NCBI RefSeq assembly: GCF_012275515.1
Contig: NZ_JAAZQL010000001.1
Span: forward strand, 727,006-791,005
Source of the DNA: Novosphingobium sp. SG707
GTDB lineage: Bacteria; Pseudomonadota; Alphaproteobacteria; Sphingomonadales; Sphingomonadaceae
DNA length: 64,000 nt
Direction: 5' to 3'
Within the stretch, counting starts at the first letter, position 1, and each line of letters begins with the position of its first letter. A model generated the notes under the pieces. That model searched no databases and was not told the DNA's origin. It saw only the letters and a program-made list of their open reading frames with translations. A program made the position numbers and the translations under genes. This document shows, piece after piece, positions 41,913 to 50,866 of this stretch.

Positions 41913-43116
41913 GCGGGCCCCGGTCCTCCCGCCGGTTTGTCAGCATCGGTCCGTAGCGCAGGCAGAACCCGGCAAAACCCGCAATCCATGCGATCCCGGC
42001 AAGGTCATGCAGCGCCGAGCCCCATTGCGGGATCATGCCGGAGGCAAAGCGCAGCATAACGGCCGCAAACAAGGCCAGATAAAGCGCCGTGGTGGCGCGG
42101 TCGGCGGCCAGTTCATGGCCGATATGCCCGCGCGTGGCCCGCGTCATGACAGCCATCGTCATCATGGCGATGCAACCGGCCATCCACAAATGCTGCCCCG
42201 CCGCATTGGTGGCAAGGGCAGGAGCAACCGCCGAAACCGCCATAACCAGCGCACCAGCCGGCAGGAAGGCATAGGCAAGATGCAGCACCCAGACCAGCGG
42301 CTCGCTAAGCGTGCGATCCCCGGCCCATCGGGCAAGGCGCAGCAGATGCAGCACGCCCGCCGCGGCCAGCGCCAGAGCCGTCAGGTGGGATGAGGGCGCC
42401 GCGATCCACGCCAGCACGGCCGCCAACAGCACTGCCAGCGCGATTCTGTCGAAACCCTGTTCGGGAGGGGTGGGCATGCGGCCGGGCCGGTTGCGGATCA
42501 GCCAGTTTTTGGTGAAGGCGGGAATGATCCTGCCGCCAATGAGGGCGATCAGCATGATGACTGCCGCCACACCGGTCCGCAGGCCTTGTCCCTGAGCGGC
42601 AAATTCGTGGCGGGCCGCCTCGCAATGGAACATCGCATTGCCCAGCGTGAAAATGCCCAGAAGCACCAGCACGCCCAGATTGCGCCAATTGCGCCCGGCA
42701 ATGATTTCCCGCGCGATGACGAGGGACAAGACCACCGGCAGCGCCAGATCCGCCGCCGCCACCCAAATCGGAGACAACATCTGCGACACGGCAATGGCGA
42801 TACGGCCCAGCATCCAGAGCGAAAACAACCCGACCAGCGGCCAGCCCATAATCGGTGGCCTGCCGGTCCAGTTGGGAACGGCGGTCAGCAGAAAACCGGC
42901 GATGACCGCGCCCAGATAGCCATAGAGAAATTCATGGGCGTGCCAACTGATCGGATCAAAACCGGTGGGCAGGGCAAACAGGTCCGTCAGCATGCCGATC
43001 CATACCGCCATCGCCAGCCCCGCCCATAGGCCAGCGCCCAGAAAGAAGGGGCGGAAACCATAGCTGAAGAGCGCGGGGCCTTGCCACGGGCGAGTCTGAT
43101 CGGCGGTGTTGCTCAC
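41902..43116 (-). CDS. nnrS: NnrS-family haem/copper membrane protein
   Basis: A 404-residue membrane protein with about twelve hydrophobic helices. NnrS proteins protect against nitrosative stress by limiting iron-dinitrosyl formation. Signature segments are ALFSYGFRPFFLGAGLWAG, SWHAHEFLYGYLGAVIAGFLLTAVPNWTG in parts, NAMFHCEAARHE, GGRIIPAFTKNWL and MTRATRGHIGH, with histidines at probable metal-binding sites. GTG at 43116 is chosen since AAGGGG lies 8 bases upstream; a longer TTG start is less likely. It neighbours an NsrR-type regulator. Confidence 0.93.
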   Translation of the reverse strand: MSNTADQTRPWQGPALFSYGFRPFFLGAGLWAGLAMAVWIGMLTDLFALPTGFDPISWHAHEFLYGYLGAVIAGFLLTAVPNWTGRPPIMGWPLVGLFSLWMLGRIAIAVSQMLSPIWVAAADLALPVVLSLVIAREIIAGRNWRNLGVLVLLGIFTLGNAMFHCEAARHEFAAQGQGLRTGVAAVIMLIALIGGRIIPAFTKNWLIRNRPGRMPTPPEQGFDRIALAVLLAAVLAWIAAPSSHLTALALAAAGVLHLLRLARWAGDRTLSEPLVWVLHLAYAFLPAGALVMAVSAVAPALATNAAGQHLWMAGCIAMMTMAVMTRATRGHIGHELAADRATTALYLALFAAVMLRFASGMIPQWGSALHDLAGIAWIAGFAGFCLRYGPMLTNRREDRGPLNR

Positions 43117-43155
43117 GTTGCTGCCCCTTGGATATGCGGGATATGGCAATCGGGC

Positions 43156-43623
43156 TTAATGCTCGAACAGCGGAAAGAGCGTCTCATTCTCGGTCCGCAC
43201 ATGATCACCAAAATCGGACAGGAATTGGCCAAGGTCTTCATAGAGCATGGTCCATGTGCGGCAGGCACCTTCGGGCAGGATGAGATCGCCCGCCAGCCTG
43301 CGGATGGTCTGAGCCTCCTCGATATGCCCGGCGTGATCGGCGCGCATGACATGGATCGGATGTTCGATGCCCGGCATCCCGCCCTGCCGCATGGCTGGAA
43401 AGAGGATAAGCTCTTCCTTGCGCATATGCTCGTCCAGCTCACCGAAGAAGCGGCGCAGGGCGGCGGCAAGGCCATGGGGAGCCTGGCTCTGATCGGCATG
43501 AACGGCTTCGACTTTTTCGGCCCACGCAATGAGTTGCGGGAATTGTTCGCGATGGCGCGCGTGAAAATGCTGTTCGATGTGATGAGTCAGCGCCACCGGG
43601 TCGATCATGAGGGTGTCGGTCAC
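43156..43623 (-). CDS. hemerythrin-domain protein, RIC/YtfE-like
   Basis: A 155-residue four-helix hemerythrin-like protein. Carboxylate and histidine ligands of a di-iron site are spread as expected: THHIEQHFHARHREQFPQLI, DEHMRKEELILFPAMRQGG, HPIHVMRADHAGHIEEA and DHVRTENETLFPLFEH. This pattern matches the C-terminal domain of RIC (YtfE/ScdA), which repairs nitrosatively damaged Fe-S clusters; the short N-terminal ScdA domain is missing. GTG at 43623 has GGAG at a good distance. It is divergent from nsrR, consistent with NO-induced expression. Confidence 0.87.
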   Translation of the reverse strand: MTDTLMIDPVALTHHIEQHFHARHREQFPQLIAWAEKVEAVHADQSQAPHGLAAALRRFFGELDEHMRKEELILFPAMRQGGMPGIEHPIHVMRADHAGHIEEAQTIRRLAGDLILPEGACRTWTMLYEDLGQFLSDFGDHVRTENETLFPLFEH

Positions 43624-43715
43624 GATTTGTTGCTCCAATTCATTGGGAGACAATGAGCCGTTTGGCTGGAATCGAGCCTGTCCGGCCTTGCAAGGGATGG
43701 CTACGCCTGTTAATA

Positions 43716-43730
43716 GGTATTGTAAATACC
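43716..43730. promoter_or_regulatory. candidate NsrR operator between hemerythrin gene and nsrR
   Basis: GGTATT at 43716-43721 and AATACC at 43725-43730 form a perfect inverted repeat with a three-base spacer, inside an AT-rich patch of the 132-base divergent region. The site is 25 bases before the nsrR start. Rrf2-family repressors bind such short AT-rich palindromes and often autoregulate, so NsrR is the natural candidate binder. Confidence 0.55.
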
Positions 43731-43755
43731 AATTCATCAGTCGAAAGATTTGGCC

Positions 43756-44157
43756 ATGCGCCTGACCTCTTTTACCGATTACGGACTGCGGATGCTGATG
43801 CGCATGGCGCGCGCGCCCGAGCGGGTATTTTCCACGGGCGAAATGGCCGAGGAACTGGGCCTGCCGCGCAATCATCTGGCCAAGATCATTCAGAAGCTGG
43901 CGCAGATGGGCATTGTCGAAACGCGGCGTGGGGGCGGGGGCGGGGCCATTCTGGCGCGCTCGCCCGATCAGATTTCGCTGGGAGACATCATTCGCCGGCT
44001 TGAGGACGGACAAGCGCTGGTGGACTGTCTGGCCACGGGGGGCGAGCGGGATTGTTCGCTCGACGGCAAATGCCGGTTGAAGTTTCGCCTGATTGCCGCC
44101 GAGCGAGCCTTTTACGCCGACCTCGACAAGCATAGTCTGGCCAGCATAGCCCTATGA
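43756..44157 (+). CDS. nsrR: NsrR-like Rrf2-family nitric-oxide-sensing regulator
   Basis: A 133-residue Rrf2 winged-helix regulator (MRLTSFTDYGLRMLMRMA, then LPRNHLAKIIQKLAQMGIVETRRGGGGG). Three cysteines, Cys91, Cys100 and Cys106, follow the dimer helix as in Fe-S Rrf2 proteins. The spacing C-x8-C-x5-C is slightly longer between the first two than in E. coli NsrR. NsrR represses NO-defence genes until NO attacks its cluster, and the hemerythrin and nnrS genes beside it fit such a regulon. ATG at 43756 is used rather than TTG at 43750. Confidence 0.88.
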   Translation: MRLTSFTDYGLRMLMRMARAPERVFSTGEMAEELGLPRNHLAKIIQKLAQMGIVETRRGGGGGAILARSPDQISLGDIIRRLEDGQALVDCLATGGERDCSLDGKCRLKFRLIAAERAFYADLDKHSLASIAL

Positions 44158-44206
44158 TCTGGCGTCACGCGGCGTTTCAGGCCGCTATCAGGACAGGAGT
44201 GCAGGC

Positions 44207-45448
44207 ATGACAAAAGACCGCCACGATCACCCACTGCACAGGGAAACCATCGCGGCCAGCCATGGTGTCGCGACGGACCCGGCCTTTGGCGCGGTTGCCC
44301 CGCCGCTGTATCTTTCGACCACTTATGAATTTGCCGGTTTTGATCAGGCCCGCCGATATGACTATGGCCGCGCGGGCAATCCGACGCGCGACCTCTTGTG
44401 CGATGCCTTGGCCCGGTTGGAAGGCGGGGCCGGGGCGGTGGTGACCTCCAGCGGCATGGCGGCCATCGATCTGGTGCTGGGGCAATTGTCGGGCGATGAT
44501 CTGGTGATTGCGCCTCACGATTGTTATGGCGGGACGATGCGGCTGTTGAAGGCCAGAGCGGCGCGGCGGCATTTTCAGCTCGCCTTTGTGGATCAGTCCG
44601 ATCTCGATGCCGTATCGGATGCCCTTGGGCGGGGCGCGGCCCTGCTGTTTGTCGAGACGCCCAGCAATCCCTTGATGCGCATTGTCGACATTGCCGCCTT
44701 GTGCCGGATGGCGCATGCCGTTGGCGCGCAGGTCGTGGTGGACAACACTTTTCTGTCCCCGGCGGTTCAGCGCCCCCTTTCGCTGGGTGCGGATTATGTT
44801 GTTCACTCGACAACGAAATTTCTCAACGGCCATTCGGACGTCATCGGCGGCGCGGTCATTGCGGCGCAGGAGCAGGCGGCGGCTTCCCTCAAGCAATGGT
44901 GCAATGTGATCGGCACCGCCGGATCGCCTTTCGATGCCTGGCTGACATTGAGGGGGCTACGCAGCCTGTTTGCCCGGATGCGGCAACAGCAGGCCACCGC
45001 CATGGCAATTGCCAAATTTCTGCACAGTCACCCTGCTGTTGCCAAGGTGCATTACCCCGGTCTGGCGTCCCATGCCGGGCATAAACTGGCCGGATCGCAG
45101 CAAACGGGTTTTGGCGCGATGCTGAGCTTTGAACTGGCCGGGGGCGAGGCAGCGGTCCGCCGCTTCGTGGCCCATATTTCGGTGCTGACTTTGGCCGAGT
45201 CCCTTGGCGGCGTTGAAAGCCTGATCGCGCATCCGGCCACCATGACCCATGCCGATATGGGCAAGGAAGCGCGTCAGGCGGCAGGGATAAAGGACAGTCT
45301 GCTGCGCCTTTCGGTCGGATTGGAGCATGGCGACGACCTGCTGGCCGACCTTGGGCGCGCCTTGGAGGCGAGCGCTGATGCGACGATCCCGCTTTGCCGC
45401 CATGAAGAACTGGCCAGGGCGGAAAATGCGCGGAGAAGCGAGCGGTAG
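44207..45448 (+). CDS. cystathionine gamma-synthase/lyase-type PLP enzyme
   Basis: A 413-residue Cys/Met-metabolism PLP enzyme. Key features are YDYGRAGNPTRDLLCDALARLEGG, the SSGMAAIDLVL phosphate-binding segment, VDNTFLSPAVQRPLSLGAD, the PLP Lys204 in HSTTKFLNGHSD, and ESLGGVESLIAHPATMTHA near the end. Members catalyse transsulfuration (MetB), cystathionine cleavage or methionine gamma-lysis; sequence alone points to the MetB-like branch but does not settle it. AGGACAGGAG lies upstream. It stands alone, 49 bases after nsrR. Confidence 0.92.
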   Translation: MTKDRHDHPLHRETIAASHGVATDPAFGAVAPPLYLSTTYEFAGFDQARRYDYGRAGNPTRDLLCDALARLEGGAGAVVTSSGMAAIDLVLGQLSGDDLVIAPHDCYGGTMRLLKARAARRHFQLAFVDQSDLDAVSDALGRGAALLFVETPSNPLMRIVDIAALCRMAHAVGAQVVVDNTFLSPAVQRPLSLGADYVVHSTTKFLNGHSDVIGGAVIAAQEQAAASLKQWCNVIGTAGSPFDAWLTLRGLRSLFARMRQQQATAMAIAKFLHSHPAVAKVHYPGLASHAGHKLAGSQQTGFGAMLSFELAGGEAAVRRFVAHISVLTLAESLGGVESLIAHPATMTHADMGKEARQAAGIKDSLLRLSVGLEHGDDLLADLGRALEASADATIPLCRHEELARAENARRSER

Positions 45449-45772
45449 CGCCCGGCGGGTTTCAAGGTACCGGGCCGTGCTGGCCGCTTTTCAGGAATAT
45501 CTGCGCAATATCGCCTATGCTTCGTGCTGCGCAATCCGTGGAGCGGAGTGTTGGGCGCGATGGTTCCGCTGTCCGCGCCTTTGTGCTTTCTCTTGTGCCA
45601 ACCTTTTTGGTTTGTGTTTCGCAATAGGTTTCAAGGCAACGAAAATCGTCAACTCCGATCACGCAAAGAAAATAATGGGTCCGTATCGGCGTTTTCATAA
45701 CTGAAAACTTGTCAGTCGCGCGATTGGGTCATAGCAGGAATGCACTGCCCAAGGGGATCATTCGACTGTATC
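45449..45772. other. intergenic region of lower GC, no supported gene
   Basis: This 324-base region before the DUF3857 gene is less GC-rich than its surroundings, especially at 45590-45720. It presumably carries that gene's promoter. Reading frames of up to about 80 codons on both strands here have no signal, domain or good ribosome-binding site. I see no RNA gene, repeat or strong hairpin. Confidence 0.5.
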
Positions 45773-48700
45773 ATGCAAAAGTCTTCAATGCCTTATCTGG
45801 CCTTGGCCGCCCTGCTTGCCGGTTCGGTGATGGCGGCGCCGGCTCTGGGTTCCCCTGACACGTCCATGGTGGCGCAGGATAGCGCCGACAAATCGGCGCT
45901 TGACCATGCCCTGACGCGCGAAGCGGTTCCCGACTGGGTGAAAATGCGAAGCATTCAGGACGTGACGGCCAAGCAAATGGGCAATGCCGAAAGTGGCATT
46001 TACTACGTCCTGACCGATTTTCAGGTCCGCACCACGGGCCAGGGCCATGATGACTGGCGGCGCGTTGCCAAGCGTGTGGTGAACAGGGCGGGGCTGGAGG
46101 CGGCGGGCCAGCTTTCCTTCAGCGTGGACCCGCATTTCGAAACGCTTGCTCTTCATTTTGTCCATATCATCCGCGACGGCAAGGTGATCGACCGCACTGG
46201 CGAGGCGAAATTCCGGCTGGTGGCGCAGGAGGATGATCTGGACGACGGGATCGTCAGCGGCGCGATGAAGGCCATCACCAACCTGCGCGACGTGCGGGTG
46301 GGCGATGTGGTCGATTATGCGGTGACGACCCATGCGCGCAGCAGTCTTTGGCCCGGCCATGGGTTTCAATATACCACCCAGCGCTTTTCCGATCCTCAGG
46401 GGTTGCAGGCCCTGCGCTATCTGTGGCCCGATGGGATGCAGCCCCAGTTTCGCGCTTTGAACAGCACCATTGCCTTCAAACAGACCAGGCTGGGCAATAT
46501 GACGGAATGGGAGTGGACCCAGACTGACGCACCCGCCACCGATGCCGAAAAATGGGTGCCCCAAACCGCGTATCAATGGGGCATGGTCGAATGGTCGACG
46601 ATGAGTCAGTGGTCACAGGTCGTCCAATGGGCCATGCCGCTTTATGCTGGCGATGAAAGCCTGACGGATGAGTTTGCGGCAAAGCTGGACGCCATTGCCA
46701 AGGCCTATCCGGCCCCCGCCGACCGCCTGACCGAGGTTTCGCGCTATCTTCAGGACAATATCCGCTATGTGGGCGAGGAAATCGGGGAGGGCTCTTATGT
46801 CCCTCGCCGCCCCCGGCTGGTCCTTGAACGCGGCTATGGCGATTGCAAGGATAAGGCGCTGCTGCTGACGGTGGCCTTGCGGCGGTTGGGGATAGAAGCG
46901 GCGCCTGCGCTGGTTTCCACCAGTTCGGGCTTTGCGCTCAAGCAGGAATTGCCCTCGCCGCTGGCGTTTGACCATGTGATTGTGCGCGTGGTGCTGGATG
47001 GCAAGGTGACATGGATCGACGCAACGGGCGCCCATCGCGGCGGACGCGGTCTGAATATCGTGCCCTCGGATCTTGGCTATGCCCTGCCGCTGCGGGCCGG
47101 ACAGACCGATCTTGAACGCATGACGAATTTTCCCGAACATGCCGGGAAGGTCACCGTTGCGGAGCACTATGCCATCGACCCTGACGCGGCTGTTGCGCTC
47201 AGGTTTGATGTGGAAACGGTGTACACGGACGAGCGGGCCGATGATTTCCGGGCCAGCGTCGCCTCGCGCGGGGCGACGCGGATCGCCAAGAACAATCTCA
47301 ATTTCTACAGCAAACGCTATGCCGGTTTGAAAGAAAGCCGGACGCTGGACATCCGGGATGATCGCGATGCCAATGTCCTGACGATGGTGGAGCATTACGA
47401 ACTGTCCAAGGCGGACTGGGACAAGGACGGCCTGTTTTCAAAATTGGTGACGCAGGCCTACAATGTCGATGATATTTTGCCCGAAAAGCAGGTCACTCCC
47501 CGGCGCAACCCCTTGGGTCTGCCTTCTTCCGCCTTGCGCGAGCATGTGATCGAGCTGAACGTCAAAGGCAAAAAGCTCGCGATGCCCGATGATATCGACA
47601 AGGTGGTGGGCGCGATCCATTTCCGCCGCAACAGTACGCAGGTGAATAATGGCCTGCGCATGGTCTACACGCTGGATACCGGTTTGGAAGACGAAGTGCC
47701 CGCCGGCAAGGCCAGGGAGATTTATGATCTCTCGACGCTGATTGACGATGAAGCCGGTCTTGCATTCCATTTCGACCAATCGGCCAATACCGCCGACGAA
47801 CCCAAATCCGCCGTCGGCGCTGAGCTGGGCGCCTATCAGGCGGATTTGAAGAAGATTGTCGAGCTTTCGACCAAAGGCGACGATCAAAGCGCTGGCGCGG
47901 CGCTGGCGCTGGCCAACACCATCCTTGCCAAGCTGCCCCAGGCCTCGGTCGGCGCGGGGATTATGGAAGGGATCAAGGGTGGCCTGCTTGCCCAGCTTCG
48001 GCGGCCGGTGGCGGCGCTGGCTTCGCTGCGTGCGGCGACGGCCCAGTATGACGGTAATCCGGCGGTCTACCATCTGTGGCTGGCGTTCGAGCTGGATCAG
48101 CTGGACGCCCCGACTTTCAACAAAGTTCTGCAGCGCACGCTGGCTGTTCAGCCCGATGTGGTGAAGGATATGCCGCTGGCCTGGGTGAAACAGGCGATGC
48201 GGACCATTCAAAAACTGCCGCCCGCCCAGCGCGACAGTGTGAAGCAGGATTTCTGCATCGCCATGGTGTCTGCGGACTGGCAATTAACCCCGCGCAGCCT
48301 GATGGGCGACCAGATCCTGGGTTGCGCCATCGCCGCGCAAACCAAGCGCGGGCAATTGGCCGCAGCGCGCGCGCTGCTGGACAAATCGCCTCCGGCATCC
48401 ACCTTGGCCTCCATGTCCTCCAACCGGACCTATCAGGCATTGTGGCCCGATCTGGACAGGCAGGCAGGCGATGGTTTCCAAAAAGCGCTGGAGCGCGATC
48501 TGGCGCGCACTGTGCTGGCCCTGAAGGCAACGCCCGACGCCATGGACAAGATCCAGAGCCAGATGCAGGCGCTGGGCGCGCTGGGTCGGTATGAGGCCGC
48601 CGCCGAACTGGCCCGGCCCGTCGTGGCCGATATGAACAAGATCGAAGCGGCCGAGGAAGAGGGTTTCTGGCTGGTCAACAGCTATTCCAATGCGCTGATG

Positions 48701-49273
48701 CATATGGGCAAATTTGATGAATCCGTCGCCGCTCTCGACAAGGTTCTCGCGCTTGGTGTCGATCGCTATCCCTCGCTGGTCTCCATGGCGATCAATCGGC
48801 TCGAAGTGCTCTATGACGCAGAACGGTTTCAGGCCATTCTCGATGACGGTGCCGCGCTGGAAAAAGGATCGGGCGACAGGATCAGCGATTTCGGTCGGAT
48901 GTGGATCTGGGCTTATCAGGCTTGCGCCCGCTACGCTTTGAACCAGACGGCCGAAGGGCGCGCGATCGAAGAGAAAATGGCCGCCAAGTCGAGCACCAAT
49001 CAGCACGCGATGGCCATGGCTTTGGCCTGTCGCGGCGACGAGGCGGCGCTGGCCGATCAGATCCTCGCCCGTTTGGAGGATGAGGATCAGAGGGATTCCA
49101 CCCTGGACCTTCTCCTTGTGTTCAAAGGCAAGGATATGCTCTCGCCCCGGCGTCAGCGCATCCTTCAAACCGTGGCGCGCGCGCTCCAGACACCCAAGGT
49201 GCAGGCTGCCGTGAAAAGGCTGGGGCGGCCCGTGAACTATGCAGGAACGCGGCAGGGCTGGCCGGACACCTGA
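45773..49273 (+). CDS. large secreted DUF3857 / transglutaminase-like protein
   Basis: A 1166-residue exported protein: signal peptide (MQKSSMPYLALAALLAG to about residue 26), then a DUF3857 domain (about 60-240), a transglutaminase-core domain (about 290-440) and a long helical C-terminal half of TPR-like pairs. The transglutaminase triad is visible: Cys in ERGYGDCKDKALLLTVALRR, His in AFDHVIVRVV and Asp in WIDATG. Related proteins are periplasmic and of unsettled function. The start is uncertain: ATG 45740 has AGGA but adds a poor leader, while 45773 gives a proper signal peptide. The two preceding domains are usual, but this protein is unusually long. Confidence 0.85.
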   Translation: MQKSSMPYLALAALLAGSVMAAPALGSPDTSMVAQDSADKSALDHALTREAVPDWVKMRSIQDVTAKQMGNAESGIYYVLTDFQVRTTGQGHDDWRRVAKRVVNRAGLEAAGQLSFSVDPHFETLALHFVHIIRDGKVIDRTGEAKFRLVAQEDDLDDGIVSGAMKAITNLRDVRVGDVVDYAVTTHARSSLWPGHGFQYTTQRFSDPQGLQALRYLWPDGMQPQFRALNSTIAFKQTRLGNMTEWEWTQTDAPATDAEKWVPQTAYQWGMVEWSTMSQWSQVVQWAMPLYAGDESLTDEFAAKLDAIAKAYPAPADRLTEVSRYLQDNIRYVGEEIGEGSYVPRRPRLVLERGYGDCKDKALLLTVALRRLGIEAAPALVSTSSGFALKQELPSPLAFDHVIVRVVLDGKVTWIDATGAHRGGRGLNIVPSDLGYALPLRAGQTDLERMTNFPEHAGKVTVAEHYAIDPDAAVALRFDVETVYTDERADDFRASVASRGATRIAKNNLNFYSKRYAGLKESRTLDIRDDRDANVLTMVEHYELSKADWDKDGLFSKLVTQAYNVDDILPEKQVTPRRNPLGLPSSALREHVIELNVKGKKLAMPDDIDKVVGAIHFRRNSTQVNNGLRMVYTLDTGLEDEVPAGKAREIYDLSTLIDDEAGLAFHFDQSANTADEPKSAVGAELGAYQADLKKIVELSTKGDDQSAGAALALANTILAKLPQASVGAGIMEGIKGGLLAQLRRPVAALASLRAATAQYDGNPAVYHLWLAFELDQLDAPTFNKVLQRTLAVQPDVVKDMPLAWVKQAMRTIQKLPPAQRDSVKQDFCIAMVSADWQLTPRSLMGDQILGCAIAAQTKRGQLAAARALLDKSPPASTLASMSSNRTYQALWPDLDRQAGDGFQKALERDLARTVLALKATPDAMDKIQSQMQALGALGRYEAAAELARPVVADMNKIEAAEEEGFWLVNSYSNALMHMGKFDESVAALDKVLALGVDRYPSLVSMAINRLEVLYDAERFQAILDDGAALEKGSGDRISDFGRMWIWAYQACARYALNQTAEGRAIEEKMAAKSSTNQHAMAMALACRGDEAALADQILARLEDEDQRDSTLDLLLVFKGKDMLSPRRQRILQTVARALQTPKVQAAVKRLGRPVNYAGTRQGWPDT

Positions 49274-49399
49274 GGTTGAACGGGTTGCGCTGTGCTCTTG
49301 CCCGATCAGCCATCTGGCAAACCGACCGGGGCAACCCCATGTCTGGCATATGGAAAAGGACGCTTTGACAAATTCGCCGCTCCGGCCCGGTGTCGCACC

Positions 49400-50764
49400 A
49401 TGAGCCGGTCGCGTGCTGTGCCCAGCGGCAGACTGGCGCGTCTGGCCGGTCTGGGCCAACTGGCGGGCGGCGTTGTCGGCGGCGCCCTGGCCGAGGGCGT
49501 GCGTCGTCTGGCGCAGGGTCAGCGGCCTTCACTGGCCGATGTTCTGTTGACCCCGGCCAATGCCTTGCGCACTGCCGATCAGCTTGCCCGGCTGCGCGGC
49601 GCGGCGATGAAGCTGGGGCAGATGCTTTCGCTGGACGCCGGTGATCTGTTGCCGCCGGAACTGGCCTCCATTCTGGCCCGCCTGCGCGAGGCCGGCGACA
49701 CGATGCCGCCAGGCCAACTTAACCGGGTGCTCACCGCCGAATGGGGCCGCGATTGGCGGCAGCGCTTCGCCCGCTTTGATCCGCGACCGCTGGCGGCGGC
49801 CTCCATTGGCCAGGTGCATCGGGCGGCCTTGCACGATGGGCGCGAGGTGGCGGTCAAGGCGCAATATCCCGGCGTGGCCACCAGCATCAATGCCGATATC
49901 GACAATGTCGCCACCCTGCTGCGCCTGTCGGGACTGCTGCCCGATGCGCTCGACATCGCGCCTTTGCTGGCCGAGGCCAAATTGCAGTTGCATGAGGAAG
50001 CCGACTATCTGCGCGAGGCCGAGCAGATGCGCCGTTATGGGGTACGGCTTGCCGGCGACGCGCGTTTCATCGTCCCGTCGCCGGTTTCCGAGCTTTCCGG
50101 CAAGCATGTGCTGGTCATGGACTATATGGCCGGGGCGCCGATCGAAACTTTGGCTCAGGCTTCACAGGCGGAGCGCAATGCCGCCATGGCGGCGCTGTTC
50201 GATCTGGTGCTGAAGGAAATCTTTGTCTTTGATGCGATGCAGACCGACCCGAATTTCGCCAATTATCGCTGGCAGGCCGAGACCGGGCGCATCGTTCTGC
50301 TCGATTTCGGCGCAGCGCGGGCTGTTTTGCCGGAAACCCGGTCTGCCTATCGGCGGATGTTCGCGGCGGGGCTGGCGGGGGATCGCGATGCGCTGATCGA
50401 CGCGCTGGTTGAAGGCGGCTTTGTCGGTCAGGCGATGAGCCGGAAGCATCGCCCGGCGCTGGCCGCGATGGTCGATTTCATGATCGGCCACCTCAACCGG
50501 CCGGGCCTGTTCGACTTTGCCGACCGCAGCTTTGTGGGCCACATGCGCGATCTGGGCGATGGCATCGCGCGCGACCGCGCCACATGGCATGTGCCCCCCG
50601 CGCCCACTCTGTTCGTTCAGCGCAAGGTGAGCGGAACCGCGCTGCTGGCGGTCAGGCTGAAGGCGCAATTGCCGCTGCGCGATATGGTTGAGGCCGCGCT
50701 GGGCTCGGTTGCATCCGGGGCAGGGGCGGCAAGCCCGGAGCTCTCGCTGTCACCGGGCAACTGA
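49400..50764 (+). CDS. ABC1/AarF (UbiB-like) kinase-family protein
   Basis: A 454-residue ABC1/AarF-family atypical kinase-like protein. The KxGQ motif (AAMKLGQMLSLD), the Ala-rich loop AAASIGQVHRAALHDGREVAVKAQYPG with its ATP-binding Lys, HEEADYLREAEQM, and the catalytic TDPNFANYRW plus LLDFGAARAV motifs are all present. Family members support ubiquinone synthesis or membrane lipid handling, with ATPase activity. ATG at 49400 is chosen; the frame is open to 49292 but that part is not conserved-looking. It stands between unrelated genes, so its target cannot be inferred. Confidence 0.9.
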   Translation: MSRSRAVPSGRLARLAGLGQLAGGVVGGALAEGVRRLAQGQRPSLADVLLTPANALRTADQLARLRGAAMKLGQMLSLDAGDLLPPELASILARLREAGDTMPPGQLNRVLTAEWGRDWRQRFARFDPRPLAAASIGQVHRAALHDGREVAVKAQYPGVATSINADIDNVATLLRLSGLLPDALDIAPLLAEAKLQLHEEADYLREAEQMRRYGVRLAGDARFIVPSPVSELSGKHVLVMDYMAGAPIETLAQASQAERNAAMAALFDLVLKEIFVFDAMQTDPNFANYRWQAETGRIVLLDFGAARAVLPETRSAYRRMFAAGLAGDRDALIDALVEGGFVGQAMSRKHRPALAAMVDFMIGHLNRPGLFDFADRSFVGHMRDLGDGIARDRATWHVPPAPTLFVQRKVSGTALLAVRLKAQLPLRDMVEAALGSVASGAGAASPELSLSPGN

Positions 50765-50866
50765 AAGGCGCGCGTCGTCGCCTTTCCAAAAGCCGCCGGT
50801 GCCGCTATGCATGGCAAGCATCAAATGCGCCGGTCAGAGCGCATCGGGTAACGGGGGGAGAGCGCG

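Noticed and set aside
45462..45698. A 78-codon minus-strand frame in the gap before the DUF3857 gene
   Set aside because: No signal, domain, ribosome-binding site or conserved-looking composition; probably chance in a lower-GC spacer.
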